Positions 25,913 to 34,044 are shown, counted from the stretch's first letter. The stretch is 64,000 nucleotides of DNA from Lentzea pudingi (GCF_014646255.1 NZ_BMNC01000005.1:523446-587445); one strand, 5' to 3'. Notes: generated from the letters alone by a model not told the origin. Numbers and translations are program-made.

Positions 25913-26683
25913 GTGATCGAACCTGCGGTGATCCCGGACGCCGAGAAGCGCGGTTACCAGCTCGAACTGCTGATCGTCTTCAGCATGACGCTCGGGCTGT
26001 CCGGCCTGCGCAGTCTCGTGCGGCTGATCGACAGCCTGCTGCAGCCGACGCCGCTCAACCAGCAGTCCGTCGCGATCAACGTCCCGCAGGCGCGCGCCGA
26101 CCTGCTGGACCTCGTGGCGCAGCTGCTGGGTGTGCTGCAGCTCGCCGCGTGGGGCGGCATCGGGCTGTACCTGTTGTGGCGCACGGGCATCAAGCTGCGC
26201 GTCATCGGGCTCGACGGCACCCGCAAGCTCGCGGACTCGCTGGGCGCCCTGGGGCTGGCCGCGGTCATCGGCATCCCGGGGCTGGGCCTGTACTTCGCCG
26301 CCTGGGCGCTCGGGCTGAACCTCGCCGTCCAGCCGTCCACTTTGGACAACCAGTGGTGGATGAGCGTGGCGTTGATCCTCGCGGCGGCCGGCAACGCGTG
26401 GGCGGAGGAGGTGCTCGTCGTCGGATACCTGATCACGCGGTTGCAGCAGCTCGGCTGGCGGCAGTACACGGCGTTGGTCGCGGCGGCCGTGCTGCGCGGG
26501 TCGTACCACCTCTACCAGGGCTTCGGCGGGTTCGTCGGCAACGTGGTGATGGGCCTGGTGTTCGGGTTCTACTGGCAGCGGACCAAACGGTTGTGGCCGT
26601 TGGTGATCGCCCACACCATCCTGGACGTCGTCGCGTTCGTGGGCTACACAATGTTGCGCGGCAAAGTGAGCTGGTTGCCCTAA
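25913..26683 (+). CDS. CPBP family intramembrane metalloprotease
   Basis: Five to seven hydrophobic helices. The CPBP/Abi motifs are visible: paired glutamates in AWAEEVLVVGYLITR (EExxxxR-like), His in GSYHLYQGF, and FGFYWQRTK then IAHTILDVV with the second His. These residues form the intramembrane metal site. Members cleave or modify membrane proteins or peptides; some confer bacteriocin immunity. GTG 25913, 10 bp after the DUF2470 stop, so the two genes may share a transcript. 256 aa. Confidence 0.83.
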   Translation: MIEPAVIPDAEKRGYQLELLIVFSMTLGLSGLRSLVRLIDSLLQPTPLNQQSVAINVPQARADLLDLVAQLLGVLQLAAWGGIGLYLLWRTGIKLRVIGLDGTRKLADSLGALGLAAVIGIPGLGLYFAAWALGLNLAVQPSTLDNQWWMSVALILAAAGNAWAEEVLVVGYLITRLQQLGWRQYTALVAAAVLRGSYHLYQGFGGFVGNVVMGLVFGFYWQRTKRLWPLVIAHTILDVVAFVGYTMLRGKVSWLP

Positions 26684-26722
26684 CGATTCGAGGGTGGCGC
26701 TCGATTCTGCCCGTGATTCGTT

Positions 26723-26770
26723 GCGATTTATGGCTCACAAGCGGCGATTTGTGCTGTTCGGGGTTACGCT
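26723..26770 (+). promoter_or_regulatory. Candidate arginine deiminase promoter with a 21-bp direct repeat
   Basis: GCGATTTATG (26723-26732) and GCGATTTGTG (26744-26753) are direct repeats 21 bp apart, two helix turns, suggesting a regulator site. TACGCT (26765-26770) fits a -10 element and lies six bases before GTG 26777, so the transcript may be leaderless. No clear -35 is present, consistent with an activator. Confidence 0.4.
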
Positions 26771-26776
26771 CGATCG

Positions 26777-28018
26777 GTGACTGCGCACACGATCGCTGAG
26801 ACCGAAGCACTTCCGGACGCCGCGCCCCGCGTGGACAGCGAGGTCGGCCCCTTGCGCACGGTGCTGCTGCACCGGCCGGGCAACGAGCTCAAGAGGCTCA
26901 CCCCGCGCAACAACGACCAGCTGCTGTTCGACGGCGTGCCGTGGGTGGGCCGCGCCCAGGAGGAGCACGACGCGTTCGCCGCGACGCTGACCTCCCGCGG
27001 TGTCGAGGTCCTGCTGCTGGCCGACGTGCTGGTGCAGGCCCTGGAGGACAACCGCGCGCGCATCGCGGGCATCCACAGCGCGGTCAACGAGCGCCGCCTC
27101 GGCATCGACCTGGCCGACGCGCTGCGCAGCCACCTCACGTCGCTCGAGGCGCCGCAGCTCGCGCAGGTGCTGATGACCGGCATGACGTTCGAGGAGCTGC
27201 CGGCCGCCGAGGGCGCGTCGCTGGTGCGCAAGATGCACCTGCCGATCGACTTCGCCGTCGACCCGCTGCCGAACCTGCTCTTCACCCGCGACTCGTCGGT
27301 GTGGGTCGGCGACCGCGTGGCCATCACCTCCCTCGCGCTGCCCGCCCGTGACCGCGAAACGACGCTGACCGACCTGATCTACGCCTACCACCCCCGGTTC
27401 CGCCGCACGGGCCGTGCGTACGGCGCGCACTCGGCCCCGTTGGAGGGCGGCGACGTGCTGCTGCTCGCCCCCGGCGTGATCGCCATCGGCGTCGGCGAGC
27501 GCACCACCCCGGCGGGCGCGGAGTCGTTCGCACGGTCCGCGCTGGCCGACGGCCTCGCACACACGGTGCTGGCGGTGCCGATCGAGCAGGAACGCGCCAC
27601 GATGCACCTCGACACCGTCTGCACGATGGTCGACCGCGACGCCGTGGTGATGTACCCGGCGATCCGCCACACGCTGACGGCCTACCCGCTGCGCGCCGAC
27701 GGCAACGGTGGCGTGCGGGTCGACGGCCCCGTGCCGTTCCTGGAGGCGGCGGCCGAGGCGATGGGCATCGAACGGCTGCGCGTGATCGACACCGGCCTCG
27801 ACATCGTCACCGCCGAGCGCGAGCAGTGGGACGACGGCAACAACACGCTCGCCGTGGCCCCTGGTCTCGTCGTGGCGTACGAGCGCAACGTCGAGACGAA
27901 CGCGCGCCTGGAGGACCAGGGCGTCGAGGTGCTGCGGATCGCCGGTTCGGAGCTCGGTTCCGGCCGCGGCGGACCCCGTTGCATGTCGTGCCCGATTGAC
28001 CGCGCGCCATTGGTGTAG
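26777..28018 (+). CDS. arcA: Arginine deiminase
   Basis: Hydrolyses arginine to citrulline and ammonia. Catalytic features: PNLLFTRDSSVWVG (substrate-binding Arg/Asp), PLEGGDVLLL, the catalytic His/Glu region ATMHLDTVCTMVD, NNTLAVAPG, and the nucleophile Cys in GGPRCMSCPIDR at the C-terminus. Length 413 aa, as expected. No arcB or arcC follows, so a complete ADI energy pathway is not encoded here; the enzyme may serve acid or nitrogen metabolism. GTG 26777. Confidence 0.94.
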   Translation: MTAHTIAETEALPDAAPRVDSEVGPLRTVLLHRPGNELKRLTPRNNDQLLFDGVPWVGRAQEEHDAFAATLTSRGVEVLLLADVLVQALEDNRARIAGIHSAVNERRLGIDLADALRSHLTSLEAPQLAQVLMTGMTFEELPAAEGASLVRKMHLPIDFAVDPLPNLLFTRDSSVWVGDRVAITSLALPARDRETTLTDLIYAYHPRFRRTGRAYGAHSAPLEGGDVLLLAPGVIAIGVGERTTPAGAESFARSALADGLAHTVLAVPIEQERATMHLDTVCTMVDRDAVVMYPAIRHTLTAYPLRADGNGGVRVDGPVPFLEAAAEAMGIERLRVIDTGLDIVTAEREQWDDGNNTLAVAPGLVVAYERNVETNARLEDQGVEVLRIAGSELGSGRGGPRCMSCPIDRAPLV

Positions 28019-28022
28019 ATCG

Positions 28023-28041
28023 TTAGGAATGCCTAACCTTT
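28023..28041. promoter_or_regulatory. IdeR/DmdR-type iron box upstream of ferritin
   Basis: The site beginning TTAGGAATGCCTAACC matches 14 of 19 positions of the IdeR consensus, with symmetric GTTAGG/CCTAAC arms. It lies about 78 bp before the ferritin start, a position typical of activation, as known for mycobacterial bfrB. Its right half is also the left arm of the hairpin at 28033. Confidence 0.65.
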
Positions 28042-28075
28042 GTTTGGTTCGCCTTTCCAAACAAAGGTTAGCTTT
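28033..28075 (+). terminator. Hairpin after arginine deiminase, overlapping the iron box
   Basis: A perfect 15-bp inverted repeat: CTAACCTTTGTTTGG (28033-28047), a 9-base loop, and CCAAACAAAGGTTAG (28057-28071), followed by CTTTT. It could end the arcA transcript. Because the left arm doubles as half of the iron box and the right arm ends in another GGTTAG half-site, it may instead be, or also be, part of a two-site iron operator. Confidence 0.6.
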
Positions 28076-28118
28076 TCCTGGAATGCAGTTGCAACCGTTT
28101 TGGGTTAACGTACTCTTC

Positions 28119-28679
28119 ATGGCCTCGAACGTGAAGAAGATCCTGTCCGGAAAGTCGAGCTTCCACGAGCTGCTCCGCGCCCAGGTCGGCAACGAGTTCT
28201 CCGCTTCGCAGCAGTACATCGCGCTCGCCGTGTGGTTCGACAACGAGGACCTCCCGCGCCTCGCGTCGCACTTCTACAAGCAGGCTCTCGAAGAGCGCAA
28301 CCACGCGATGATGATCGTCCGGTTCCTCATGGACAACGACATCGCGGTGGCAATTCCCGGCGTCGAGGTGCCGCTGAACGAGTTCAAGTCCCCGCGTGAT
28401 CTCGTCGCCCTGGCCCTGGCCCAGGAGCAGCAGGTCACCGCCCAGATCATCGCGCTCGCGAAGGCCGCTCGCGAGGAGAGCGACTACATCGGCGAGCAGT
28501 TCATGCAGTGGTTCCTGAAGGAGCAGGTCGAGGAGGTCTCCTCGATGAAGACGCTGCTCACGATCATGGACCGCGCGGACGGCAACATGTTCTACGTGGA
28601 GACGTTCCTGACCCGCGAAAGCGTGGGCGACGAGGGTGCCGACGCCGGCGCCCCGACCGCTGCGGGCGGCGCGCTCTGA
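28119..28679 (+). CDS. Ferritin
   Basis: Iron storage protein with the four-helix ferritin fold and ferroxidase residues: Glu in RAQVGNEFSASQQYIA, the ExxH pair in QALEERNHAMMIV, the Glu/Gln of ALAQEQQVTAQI and QWFLKEQVEEVS. It resembles actinobacterial BfrB-type ferritin rather than haem-binding bacterioferritin. ATG 28119 lies seven bases after TAACGT (28106-28111), a -10 match, with no ribosome-binding site, so a leaderless mRNA is likely. An iron box lies upstream. 186 aa with an Ala/Gly-rich tail. Confidence 0.92.
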   Translation: MASNVKKILSGKSSFHELLRAQVGNEFSASQQYIALAVWFDNEDLPRLASHFYKQALEERNHAMMIVRFLMDNDIAVAIPGVEVPLNEFKSPRDLVALALAQEQQVTAQIIALAKAAREESDYIGEQFMQWFLKEQVEEVSSMKTLLTIMDRADGNMFYVETFLTRESVGDEGADAGAPTAAGGAL

Positions 28680-28711
28680 TCTATTCTTCGCACGATTGAG
28701 TGCCTGATCAC

Positions 28712-28749
28712 AAAGGACCGCCTGCCCCCTCCGGGTCAGGCGGTCCTTT
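28712..28749. terminator. Bidirectional intrinsic terminator between ferritin and the sigma factor
   Basis: AAAGGACCGCCTG (28712-28724) and CAGGCGGTCCTTT (28737-28749) form a perfect 13-bp stem with a 12-base loop. A and T ends on both sides fit termination on both strands. It separates the convergent ferritin and ECF42-type genes; its last base is the first base of the sigma gene's stop triplet. Confidence 0.88.
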
Positions 28750-29879
28750 CAGTTGTTGAGCCGAGCCGCCTGCCGGGTGAGGTATTCCCGCTCGGCGAGG
28801 TTCGACGCTTTCCCGGCCGCCTCGACGTAGAGCTTCGCGGCCGTTCGCCGGTCACCGTCGCGCTCGTGGAGGTATGCCGCCACGGCGGAGTAGCGGGGCA
28901 GGGATTCGTCCAGTTCCGCCAACGCTTTCAGCCCCGCGCGCGGTCCGTCGGCCTCCCCCACGGCGACCGCCCGGTTCAGCCGGACGACGGGACTGTCCGT
29001 CAGCTTCGCGAGCTCGTCGTACCACTCCACGATCTGCACCCAGTCGGTCTCCTCGGCCGCGGGCGCGTCCGCGTGCAGCGCCGCGATCGCCGCCTGCGCC
29101 TGGAACTCCCCCAGCCGGTCGCGCGCGAGCGCCGCCTGCAGGACCTCGACGCCCTCGGCGATCAGCGTCGTGTCCCACTTCGCGCGGTCCTGCTCGGCCA
29201 GCGGCACCAGCCTGCCGCCGTCCGTCCGGGACGCGCGGCGGGCGTGGTGCAGGAGCATCAGCGCGAGCAGCCCGGCGACCTCGGGGTGGTCGATCCCGCC
29301 CGCGAGCAGCCGGGTGAGCCGGATGGCCTCGGCGGCCAGGTCGACGTCGCCCGAGTAGCCCTCGTTGAAGACCAGGTAGAGCACGCGCAGCACGGTGGCG
29401 ACGTCGCCGGGTTGGTCGAACCGCACATCTCCGATGGTCTTCTTGGCCCGGCTGATGCGCTGGGCCATCGTCGCCTCGGGCACCAGGTAGGCCTGCGCGA
29501 TCTGCCGCGTGGTCAGCCCGCCGACGGCCCGGAGCGTGAGTGCGACGGCCGACGACGGCGTGAGCGACGGATGCGCGCACAGGAAGTAGAGCTGCAACGT
29601 GTCGTCGGCGTCCGACGCGGGCCCCTGCTCGGGTTCGGCGTCGACGAGGTCCTCACGCCGGCGCCGGGCCGTCTCCGCTCTCGTGGCGTCGAGGAACTTG
29701 CGCCAGGCCGCCGTGACCAGCCACCCCTTCGGGTCCCGCGGCGGATCCACCGGCCACACGCGGACAGCCTCGACCAGCGCGTCCTGCACGGCGTCCTCGG
29801 CCGCCGCGAAGTCGGCCCCGCGACGGACGAGGATGCCGAGTACGGCCGGCGTGAGGCTCCTGACCAGCGCCTCGTCCAC
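28749..29879 (-). CDS. ECF42-type RNA polymerase sigma factor with TPR-like C-terminal domain
   Basis: Sigma2 (about 5-75) and sigma4 (about 105-165, GLTTRQIAQAYLVPEATMAQ) regions are followed by a 200-residue helical extension with ALRVLYLVFNEGYSG, the hallmark of the ECF42 group. The extension is needed for activity in characterised members; no anti-sigma factor is used. 376 aa. It is coupled to the YCII/DGPF gene upstream (3-bp gap), the conserved neighbour of ECF42. GTG start. Confidence 0.92.
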   Translation of the reverse strand: MDEALVRSLTPAVLGILVRRGADFAAAEDAVQDALVEAVRVWPVDPPRDPKGWLVTAAWRKFLDATRAETARRRREDLVDAEPEQGPASDADDTLQLYFLCAHPSLTPSSAVALTLRAVGGLTTRQIAQAYLVPEATMAQRISRAKKTIGDVRFDQPGDVATVLRVLYLVFNEGYSGDVDLAAEAIRLTRLLAGGIDHPEVAGLLALMLLHHARRASRTDGGRLVPLAEQDRAKWDTTLIAEGVEVLQAALARDRLGEFQAQAAIAALHADAPAAEETDWVQIVEWYDELAKLTDSPVVRLNRAVAVGEADGPRAGLKALAELDESLPRYSAVAAYLHERDGDRRTAAKLYVEAAGKASNLAEREYLTRQAARLNN

Positions 29880-29882
29880 CCG

Positions 29883-30290
29883 TCACTCCGTGATCGTCGG
29901 CGCGCTGCCGTAGAGCGGACGGATCTCCAGCCACTCGTGGATGGGCTTGCCGTCCTTGCCCGGCGCCGCCGACAACTCCGCCGCCAGCTCGAGAGCGCGC
30001 TCGTAGGTGTCGGTGTCGATGATCATCCAGCCCGCGATGAGGTCCTTCGTCTCCGCGAACGGCCCGTCGGTGACCGGCGGGCGCCCCTCCCCGTCGTAGC
30101 GGACCCAGGTGCCCTCCTGCTCCAGCGCCTGGCCGTCGACGAACTCACCGGTGGTCTTGAGCTTCTCCGCGAAGTCGTTCATGTACTGGATGTGCGCGGT
30201 GATCTCGTCGGGCGTCCACTGGTCCATCGGCACGTCGTTGGCCGGGGCAGGGGCGCCGCGGTAGTGCTTGAGCAGCAGGTACTTCGCCAT
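29883..30290 (-). CDS. YCII/DGPF-domain protein
   Basis: A 135-aa single-domain protein of the YCII-related family. It starts MAKYLLLKHYRG and carries the DGPF signature in VTDGPFAETKDLIAGW. Such proteins are the standard targets and partners of ECF42 sigma factors; their biochemical role is not known. ATG 30290 chosen because the conserved domain begins there; an ORF extending to 30428 adds only non-conserved residues. Candidate ECF42 promoter lies 57 bp upstream. Confidence 0.88.
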   Translation of the reverse strand: MAKYLLLKHYRGAPAPANDVPMDQWTPDEITAHIQYMNDFAEKLKTTGEFVDGQALEQEGTWVRYDGEGRPPVTDGPFAETKDLIAGWMIIDTDTYERALELAAELSAAPGKDGKPIHEWLEIRPLYGSAPTITE

Positions 30291-30346
30291 CTCGGGTGTC
30301 TCCCTCGGGTGCGGTCGCGACCCATCCTGGTCGCTTTCACGACGGG

Positions 30347-30373
30347 GACGGAGCCGAAACGCGGATCTCGACA
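30347..30373 (-). promoter_or_regulatory. Candidate ECF42-type promoter
   Basis: On the minus strand TGTCGA (30373-30368), a 17-base spacer and CGTC (30350-30347) agree with the -35/-10 pattern reported for ECF42 sigma factors. It is 57 bp upstream of the YCII ATG and would drive YCII and the sigma gene, giving autoregulation. Confidence 0.5.
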
Positions 30374-30397
30374 TGGCGAGCCGAGATCTTTTCGAGC

Positions 30398-30428
30398 GTG
30401 CCCGCCCCACCCCCAGCGGGGCGGGCAC
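30398..30428 (-). terminator. GC-rich hairpin after the lipoprotein gene
   Basis: GTGCCCGCCCC (30398-30408) and GGGGCGGGCAC (30418-30428) form a perfect 11-bp stem with a 9-base loop, 16 bp past the lipoprotein stop. There is no clear U tract, so termination strength is uncertain. Confidence 0.6.
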
Positions 30429-30444
30429 GAGAGTCCGTCAGGCC

Positions 30445-31050
30445 TCAGAGAAAGGCCATGGCGCACTGGACGGTGGTCGCGGTCAACTTGATGCGGACGA
30501 CGTGGTCGGTGTCCGCGAAGTGGACGAGCTTGATGCCGCCCACGAACGCGTAGACGGCGTTGTCGGCCACCTGCGCCGACCAGCCGGCGCGGTACTCGGA
30601 GGCGTTGGGGTAGGCCCTCTTCACCTCGGCGAAGGTCGAGCCCACGCCGATCCCCTTGGAGGTCTTGGCCTCCGCGGGCAGCGTGATCCGCTCGACGCCG
30701 TGCTTCCTGGAGATCGCGACCTTGCCGTCGGCGACGCAGTCCTTCTCGCCGGCGCTGTTCCAGGTCAGGTCGGTCAGGCCGGCGGCACGCGCCTCCTCCA
30801 GCGACATGCCGAGCTTGAGACCGCCGTAACCGAGGCGGTCGTCCACCTTCACGACGGCCTGCGGCGGGTTGGTCACCGTCGCGGTCACCACCTCCGTGAC
30901 CACCTGGACGGGCGGCGGCGTCGCGGTGGACGACGCGGAGCCGGAAGTGGCGGGAGCGGCATTCCGCACCGGCGCCGGCGAAGAAGTGCACGCGGCAATT
31001 CCCGCGACGGCGAGCGCGGCGATGAATGCGATCTTGATCGAGTTCTTCAT
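30445..31050 (-). CDS. Lipoprotein sharing the sensor domain of the neighbouring membrane protein
   Basis: Signal peptide MKNSIKIAFIAALAVAGIAAC ends in a lipobox (AGIAAC, Cys about 21), so the mature protein is membrane-anchored outside the cell. A Ser/Thr/Pro linker leads to a C-terminal domain (about 75-201) with YGGLKLGMSLEEARAAGL, KHGVERITLP and a Cys pair. The same domain pattern (YGTLSLGMSEADALATG, ARGIVRITMP) forms the outer part of the next gene's product. ATG 31050 is preceded by GGGGG. Possibly a soluble decoy or co-receptor of that sigma factor system. 201 aa. Confidence 0.75.
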   Translation of the reverse strand: MKNSIKIAFIAALAVAGIAACTSSPAPVRNAAPATSGSASSTATPPPVQVVTEVVTATVTNPPQAVVKVDDRLGYGGLKLGMSLEEARAAGLTDLTWNSAGEKDCVADGKVAISRKHGVERITLPAEAKTSKGIGVGSTFAEVKRAYPNASEYRAGWSAQVADNAVYAFVGGIKLVHFADTDHVVRIKLTATTVQCAMAFL

Positions 31051-31226
31051 TTCAATTCCCCCAGTTGACTCAGACATCCCCTATGCCCTTTCGGACAACC
31101 AGTAAGACGTCACCCCGCAATGGAGGTTGCGCAGGTCAGAGTCACGAAGGGGTCACGGCGACTAGCCCGCGAAAGCGCACGCCAAAATCCCGCTGCGCCA
31201 TCAGGAGCAGCGGGAACCAGCAATTG

Positions 31227-32033
31227 TCAGACGGTCGCGCAGTCGTTCGCATTCAGCCGCATGAACACGGTCGTCACCACCGCGCCGTCGGTTTCGAAGA
31301 TGTACGACCACGGCGGCGATGCGGATATTTGCGCGGTCACCGAGGAACCGCTCTGAATGGAATTCGTGTAGGCGGCTTTCACCTCGGACACCTGGGAGCC
31401 CGCGCCGACGTTCTTGGGTGTCTTGGCGTAGTTCGGCATGGTGATCCGCACGATCCCCCTGGCCGGGGAGACGATCACGGCGTTGGCGTCGGGCACCGAC
31501 TTCGTCGCGTAGGCCTTGCACCTGTTGTCCGGATCGGCCGGGCTGCTCGGTTCGACCAGCGAGCCTGTAGCCAGCGCGTCGGCCTCGGACATCCCCAGCG
31601 ACAGCGTTCCGTACCGGCCCGGCTGCGACTCCGGTGTGGGCGGCGTCGACGTCTTCGAACTCGACCTGCTCGTGCCGCCGGGATCGGGTTTGCCGGTGTT
31701 GCCGCCGTTGGAGTTCGGCGGTTGCCCCACCGTGACCGTCGCGGTCGAGATGACCGTGCTGGTCGACGGCGGCGGAGGAGGTGTCGTGGTGACCGAGACG
31801 GCAGTCGTCAGGAGGGCGCCGACCGTGCTGTCCGGTGCGGGCATCTCGAACCGGCTCACCCCGATGCCGGCACCGACCACGGCGACCAGGGCGAAGGTAC
31901 CGGCGACGGCGGCTCGCCGATGTCGGCGCCGAGCCGCACCGCGGACCACCAGTTCGGTCGAGACCGACGTGGAGTGGACGTCCAGCCGATCGTCGCTGAA
32001 GAGCCTGCGCAGATCATCATCCAGGTCGTCCAC
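31227..32033 (-). CDS. Membrane-anchored regulator (anti-sigma-like) with extracytoplasmic sensor domain
   Basis: N-terminal 40 residues are cytosolic and acidic then basic (MDDLDDDLRRLFSDDRLDVH; GAARRRHRR). One membrane helix follows (about 41-60), then a Thr/Pro/Ser-rich linker and a C-terminal domain like that of the lipoprotein gene. It starts 4 bp after the ECF sigma stop. By position and topology it is the likely partner controlling that sigma factor, although it lacks a zinc anti-sigma motif. 268 aa. Confidence 0.7.
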   Translation of the reverse strand: MDDLDDDLRRLFSDDRLDVHSTSVSTELVVRGAARRRHRRAAVAGTFALVAVVGAGIGVSRFEMPAPDSTVGALLTTAVSVTTTPPPPPSTSTVISTATVTVGQPPNSNGGNTGKPDPGGTSRSSSKTSTPPTPESQPGRYGTLSLGMSEADALATGSLVEPSSPADPDNRCKAYATKSVPDANAVIVSPARGIVRITMPNYAKTPKNVGAGSQVSEVKAAYTNSIQSGSSVTAQISASPPWSYIFETDGAVVTTVFMRLNANDCATV

Positions 32034-32036
32034 CGG

Positions 32037-32570
32037 TCAGTCCTTTCCCAGTCGTGTTCGAAGGCTCGCCATCGCCTTGCTGCTCTGGCTCTTCACCGTG
32101 CCGCACGAGATCCCGAGCGCGTGTGCGATCTCGGCCTCGGAGAGGTTCTCGTAGTAGCGGAGCACGATCACCGCTCGCTGCCGCGGTGGCAGCGAGCGCA
32201 GAGCCTGCCAGAGCGGTTCGTTCTCCAGTCTGCTCAGCTCCGGAGCCACGGCTCCGCTGTCCGGGATGTCCGCCACGAGGTTCTCACGACGTCGCCGGCG
32301 CCAGATGCTGATGTGCGCGTTGGCCATCGCCCGGCGGACGTACGCGAGCGGGTCGTCACCCTTGCGCTGCACGGCGACCCAGCGCGAACCGACCTTCTCC
32401 AGCACCGTCTGCACCAGGTCGGCGGAGTCGTGCGGGTTCCCGGTCAGCGCGTGGCCGTAGCGGAGGAGGCCGGGCATGGAGACGCGCACGAACTCGGCGA
32501 AGTCCCCCACGGCTTCCGCTCTTCCCCCGCCGTGTTCGACGGCTGATCCCAGCTGCAACACCGCCGTCAC
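32037..32570 (-). CDS. SigE-family (ECF) sigma factor
   Basis: Sigma2 (about 20-85: VSMPGLLRYGHALTGNPHDS) and sigma4 (about 115-170: SLPPRQRAVIVLRYYENLSE) domains of the actinomycete SigE-family ECF type. GTG 32570 follows a purine-rich GGGGGAGGGGG ribosome-binding site; TTG 32594 is less likely. It is followed by the membrane regulator and then by the lipoprotein with the same outer domain. 177 aa. Confidence 0.88.
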   Translation of the reverse strand: MTAVLQLGSAVEHGGGRAEAVGDFAEFVRVSMPGLLRYGHALTGNPHDSADLVQTVLEKVGSRWVAVQRKGDDPLAYVRRAMANAHISIWRRRRRENLVADIPDSGAVAPELSRLENEPLWQALRSLPPRQRAVIVLRYYENLSEAEIAHALGISCGTVKSQSSKAMASLRTRLGKD

Positions 32571-32697
32571 GGCACGCCCCCTCCCCCGAAGCAAACTGGC
32601 TCGGGGTGTTCACGCGCGGGTCCGACGGGCGGTTGCCGCCACTTTAGTCACGGAACGGCAACGGGCGCAGGCAGTTCGGCTGTTCCGGTACCAGCGC

Positions 32698-33036
32698 TCA
32701 AGGAGCGGCGACGGCCTGCGGGAGGACGAACGAACCGTCCGCCTGAACGGGGAACTCGTGCACCTCGGCCACCGCGGCGACCGGGATGGGGCCGTAGACG
32801 TGGGGGAACCACAGCGGTGAGTCCGGCACCGCCTCCCAGCGCACCGGCACGTCGAGCAGCTTCGGGTCGACGACCAGCAGCAACAGCCCGCTCTGTCCGT
32901 GGAAGAACTTGCCGGCGGTCACGTGCACGACGCCCCGGTCGGAGCAGTGCACGAACTCCTCGCCCTCAGCGGGGGCGACGGCACCGGCCGACTGGGCAGC
33001 GGCCCAGCCGGCCTTCGTGATGATGTGCAGCAGCAC
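32698..33036 (-). CDS. DUF952 family protein, 112 aa
   Basis: Contains LLHIITKAGWAAAQ at the N-terminus, EGEEFVHCSDRGVVHVTAG and LWFPHVYGPIPVAAV, all features of DUF952. The family is related to glutathione/ADP-ribosyl-type small folds; its function is unknown. GTG 33036 lies next to the second DnaA-box-like cluster. It is separated from the sigma factor by 127 bp with no feature recognised. Confidence 0.85.
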   Translation of the reverse strand: MLLHIITKAGWAAAQSAGAVAPAEGEEFVHCSDRGVVHVTAGKFFHGQSGLLLLVVDPKLLDVPVRWEAVPDSPLWFPHVYGPIPVAAVAEVHEFPVQADGSFVLPQAVAAP

Positions 33037-33083
33037 TTATCCACAACTCCCTGTGCACAACTGTGTGGACAACCTGTGGACTA
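33037..33083. repeat. Second cluster of DnaA-box-like 9-mers
   Basis: TTATCCACA (33037-33045, the classic DnaA box), TGTGCACAA (33052-33060), TGTGGACAA (33064-33072, exact inverse of TTGTCCACA) and TGTGGACTA (33075-33083). The order and the final TGTGGACTA, which again contains the TAG stop of a minus-strand gene, mirror the cluster at 2860. It fills the space between the DUF952 start and the DUF5926 stop. Confidence 0.62.
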
Positions 33084-34016
33084 GCGCAGGGTGATCTGGC
33101 GGCCCCGCAGGCCCTCGCGGGCGCGGCGCTCTGCGTCGGACAGCTGCTCGTCGGAGGCCAGGGCCTCCAGCAGGCGCTTGCCCAGCGCCTCGGCCGGCTC
33201 TGCCCACTCGCGGGCGTGCATCTCGCGGTCGAGGTCCCAGACCGGGACGAGCAGGCCGTGCGCGCGGAACGAACCGGCGTAGCGCGAGCCCTCGCCGAGG
33301 TCGAGCTCACCGCGGGCGGCCAGGCGGGCCATCGCGGACAGCAACTTCTCCTCGGGCTCCGGGCGGACCCAGCGCAGGTGCGCCTTGTCGCCCGCGTCGA
33401 CCCAGTAGGCGGCCTTCACGCCGGGGGCGTCGAGGCGCTCGGTCGGCAGGATGGCCGCGTTCGCGCGCTCCAGGGACAGCGCCACGTCACCGGTCGGCTC
33501 GGTGCCCTCCGGCATCCACCAGATGAAGTCGGTGTGCAGCACGGGGGTGATGTCGGCATCGGCGTCGATCAGGTCCTGCAGACGGCCGGGGTTCTCGCCG
33601 GCGTCCGGGCCCACGACGGGCAGCACGTCACCGGTCTTCGCCTGCTGCGCCCACTGCAGCGCCCGCGCCAGGTCGCGGCTGATGTCGCCGGAGCGCGTCT
33701 GCACCTGCAGGCCGACGAACGGCACGTCGTCGCCGCGGATCAGACCGGCGGCGGCCATCGGCAGCACGGTGGCGAGCGTGACCTCGCGGCCGTCCTTGAC
33801 CGGCAGCTTCACGACCGCCGACGGCACGAACTCGCGCAGCGCGATGAGCTCGCACTCGGCGGCGAGGCCCTCGAACGGCCGGGACACGATCACGTCCGTC
33901 GCGCCGCCGGGCGCGCCGTGGCAGGCCTTGTAGCGCTTGCCGGACCCGCACGGGCAGGGCTGCTTCGGGTTGATCCCGTCCTTCGGTGCGTCCTTGACCG
34001 CGGTCCGCTTGGCCAC
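33081..34016 (-). CDS. SEC-C motif protein of the DUF5926 family
   Basis: The N-terminus carries a SEC-C zinc motif, QPCPCGSGKRYKACHG (residues about 19-34), as in the SecA tail. The remaining 280 residues match the actinobacterial DUF5926 pattern (EVTLATVLPMAAAGLIRGDD, LHTDFIWWMPEG, GSFRAHGLLVPVWDLD). Function unknown. ATG 34016. Its stop TAG is embedded in a DnaA-box-like motif. 311 aa. Confidence 0.85.
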   Translation of the reverse strand: MAKRTAVKDAPKDGINPKQPCPCGSGKRYKACHGAPGGATDVIVSRPFEGLAAECELIALREFVPSAVVKLPVKDGREVTLATVLPMAAAGLIRGDDVPFVGLQVQTRSGDISRDLARALQWAQQAKTGDVLPVVGPDAGENPGRLQDLIDADADITPVLHTDFIWWMPEGTEPTGDVALSLERANAAILPTERLDAPGVKAAYWVDAGDKAHLRWVRPEPEEKLLSAMARLAARGELDLGEGSRYAGSFRAHGLLVPVWDLDREMHAREWAEPAEALGKRLLEALASDEQLSDAERRAREGLRGRQITLR

Positions 34017-34044
34017 CTTGGCCCTCCTCGTGCTCAGGCTTCTT

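Noticed and set aside
26777..28018. Complete arginine deiminase pathway
   Set aside because: No ornithine carbamoyltransferase, carbamate kinase or antiporter gene near arcA.
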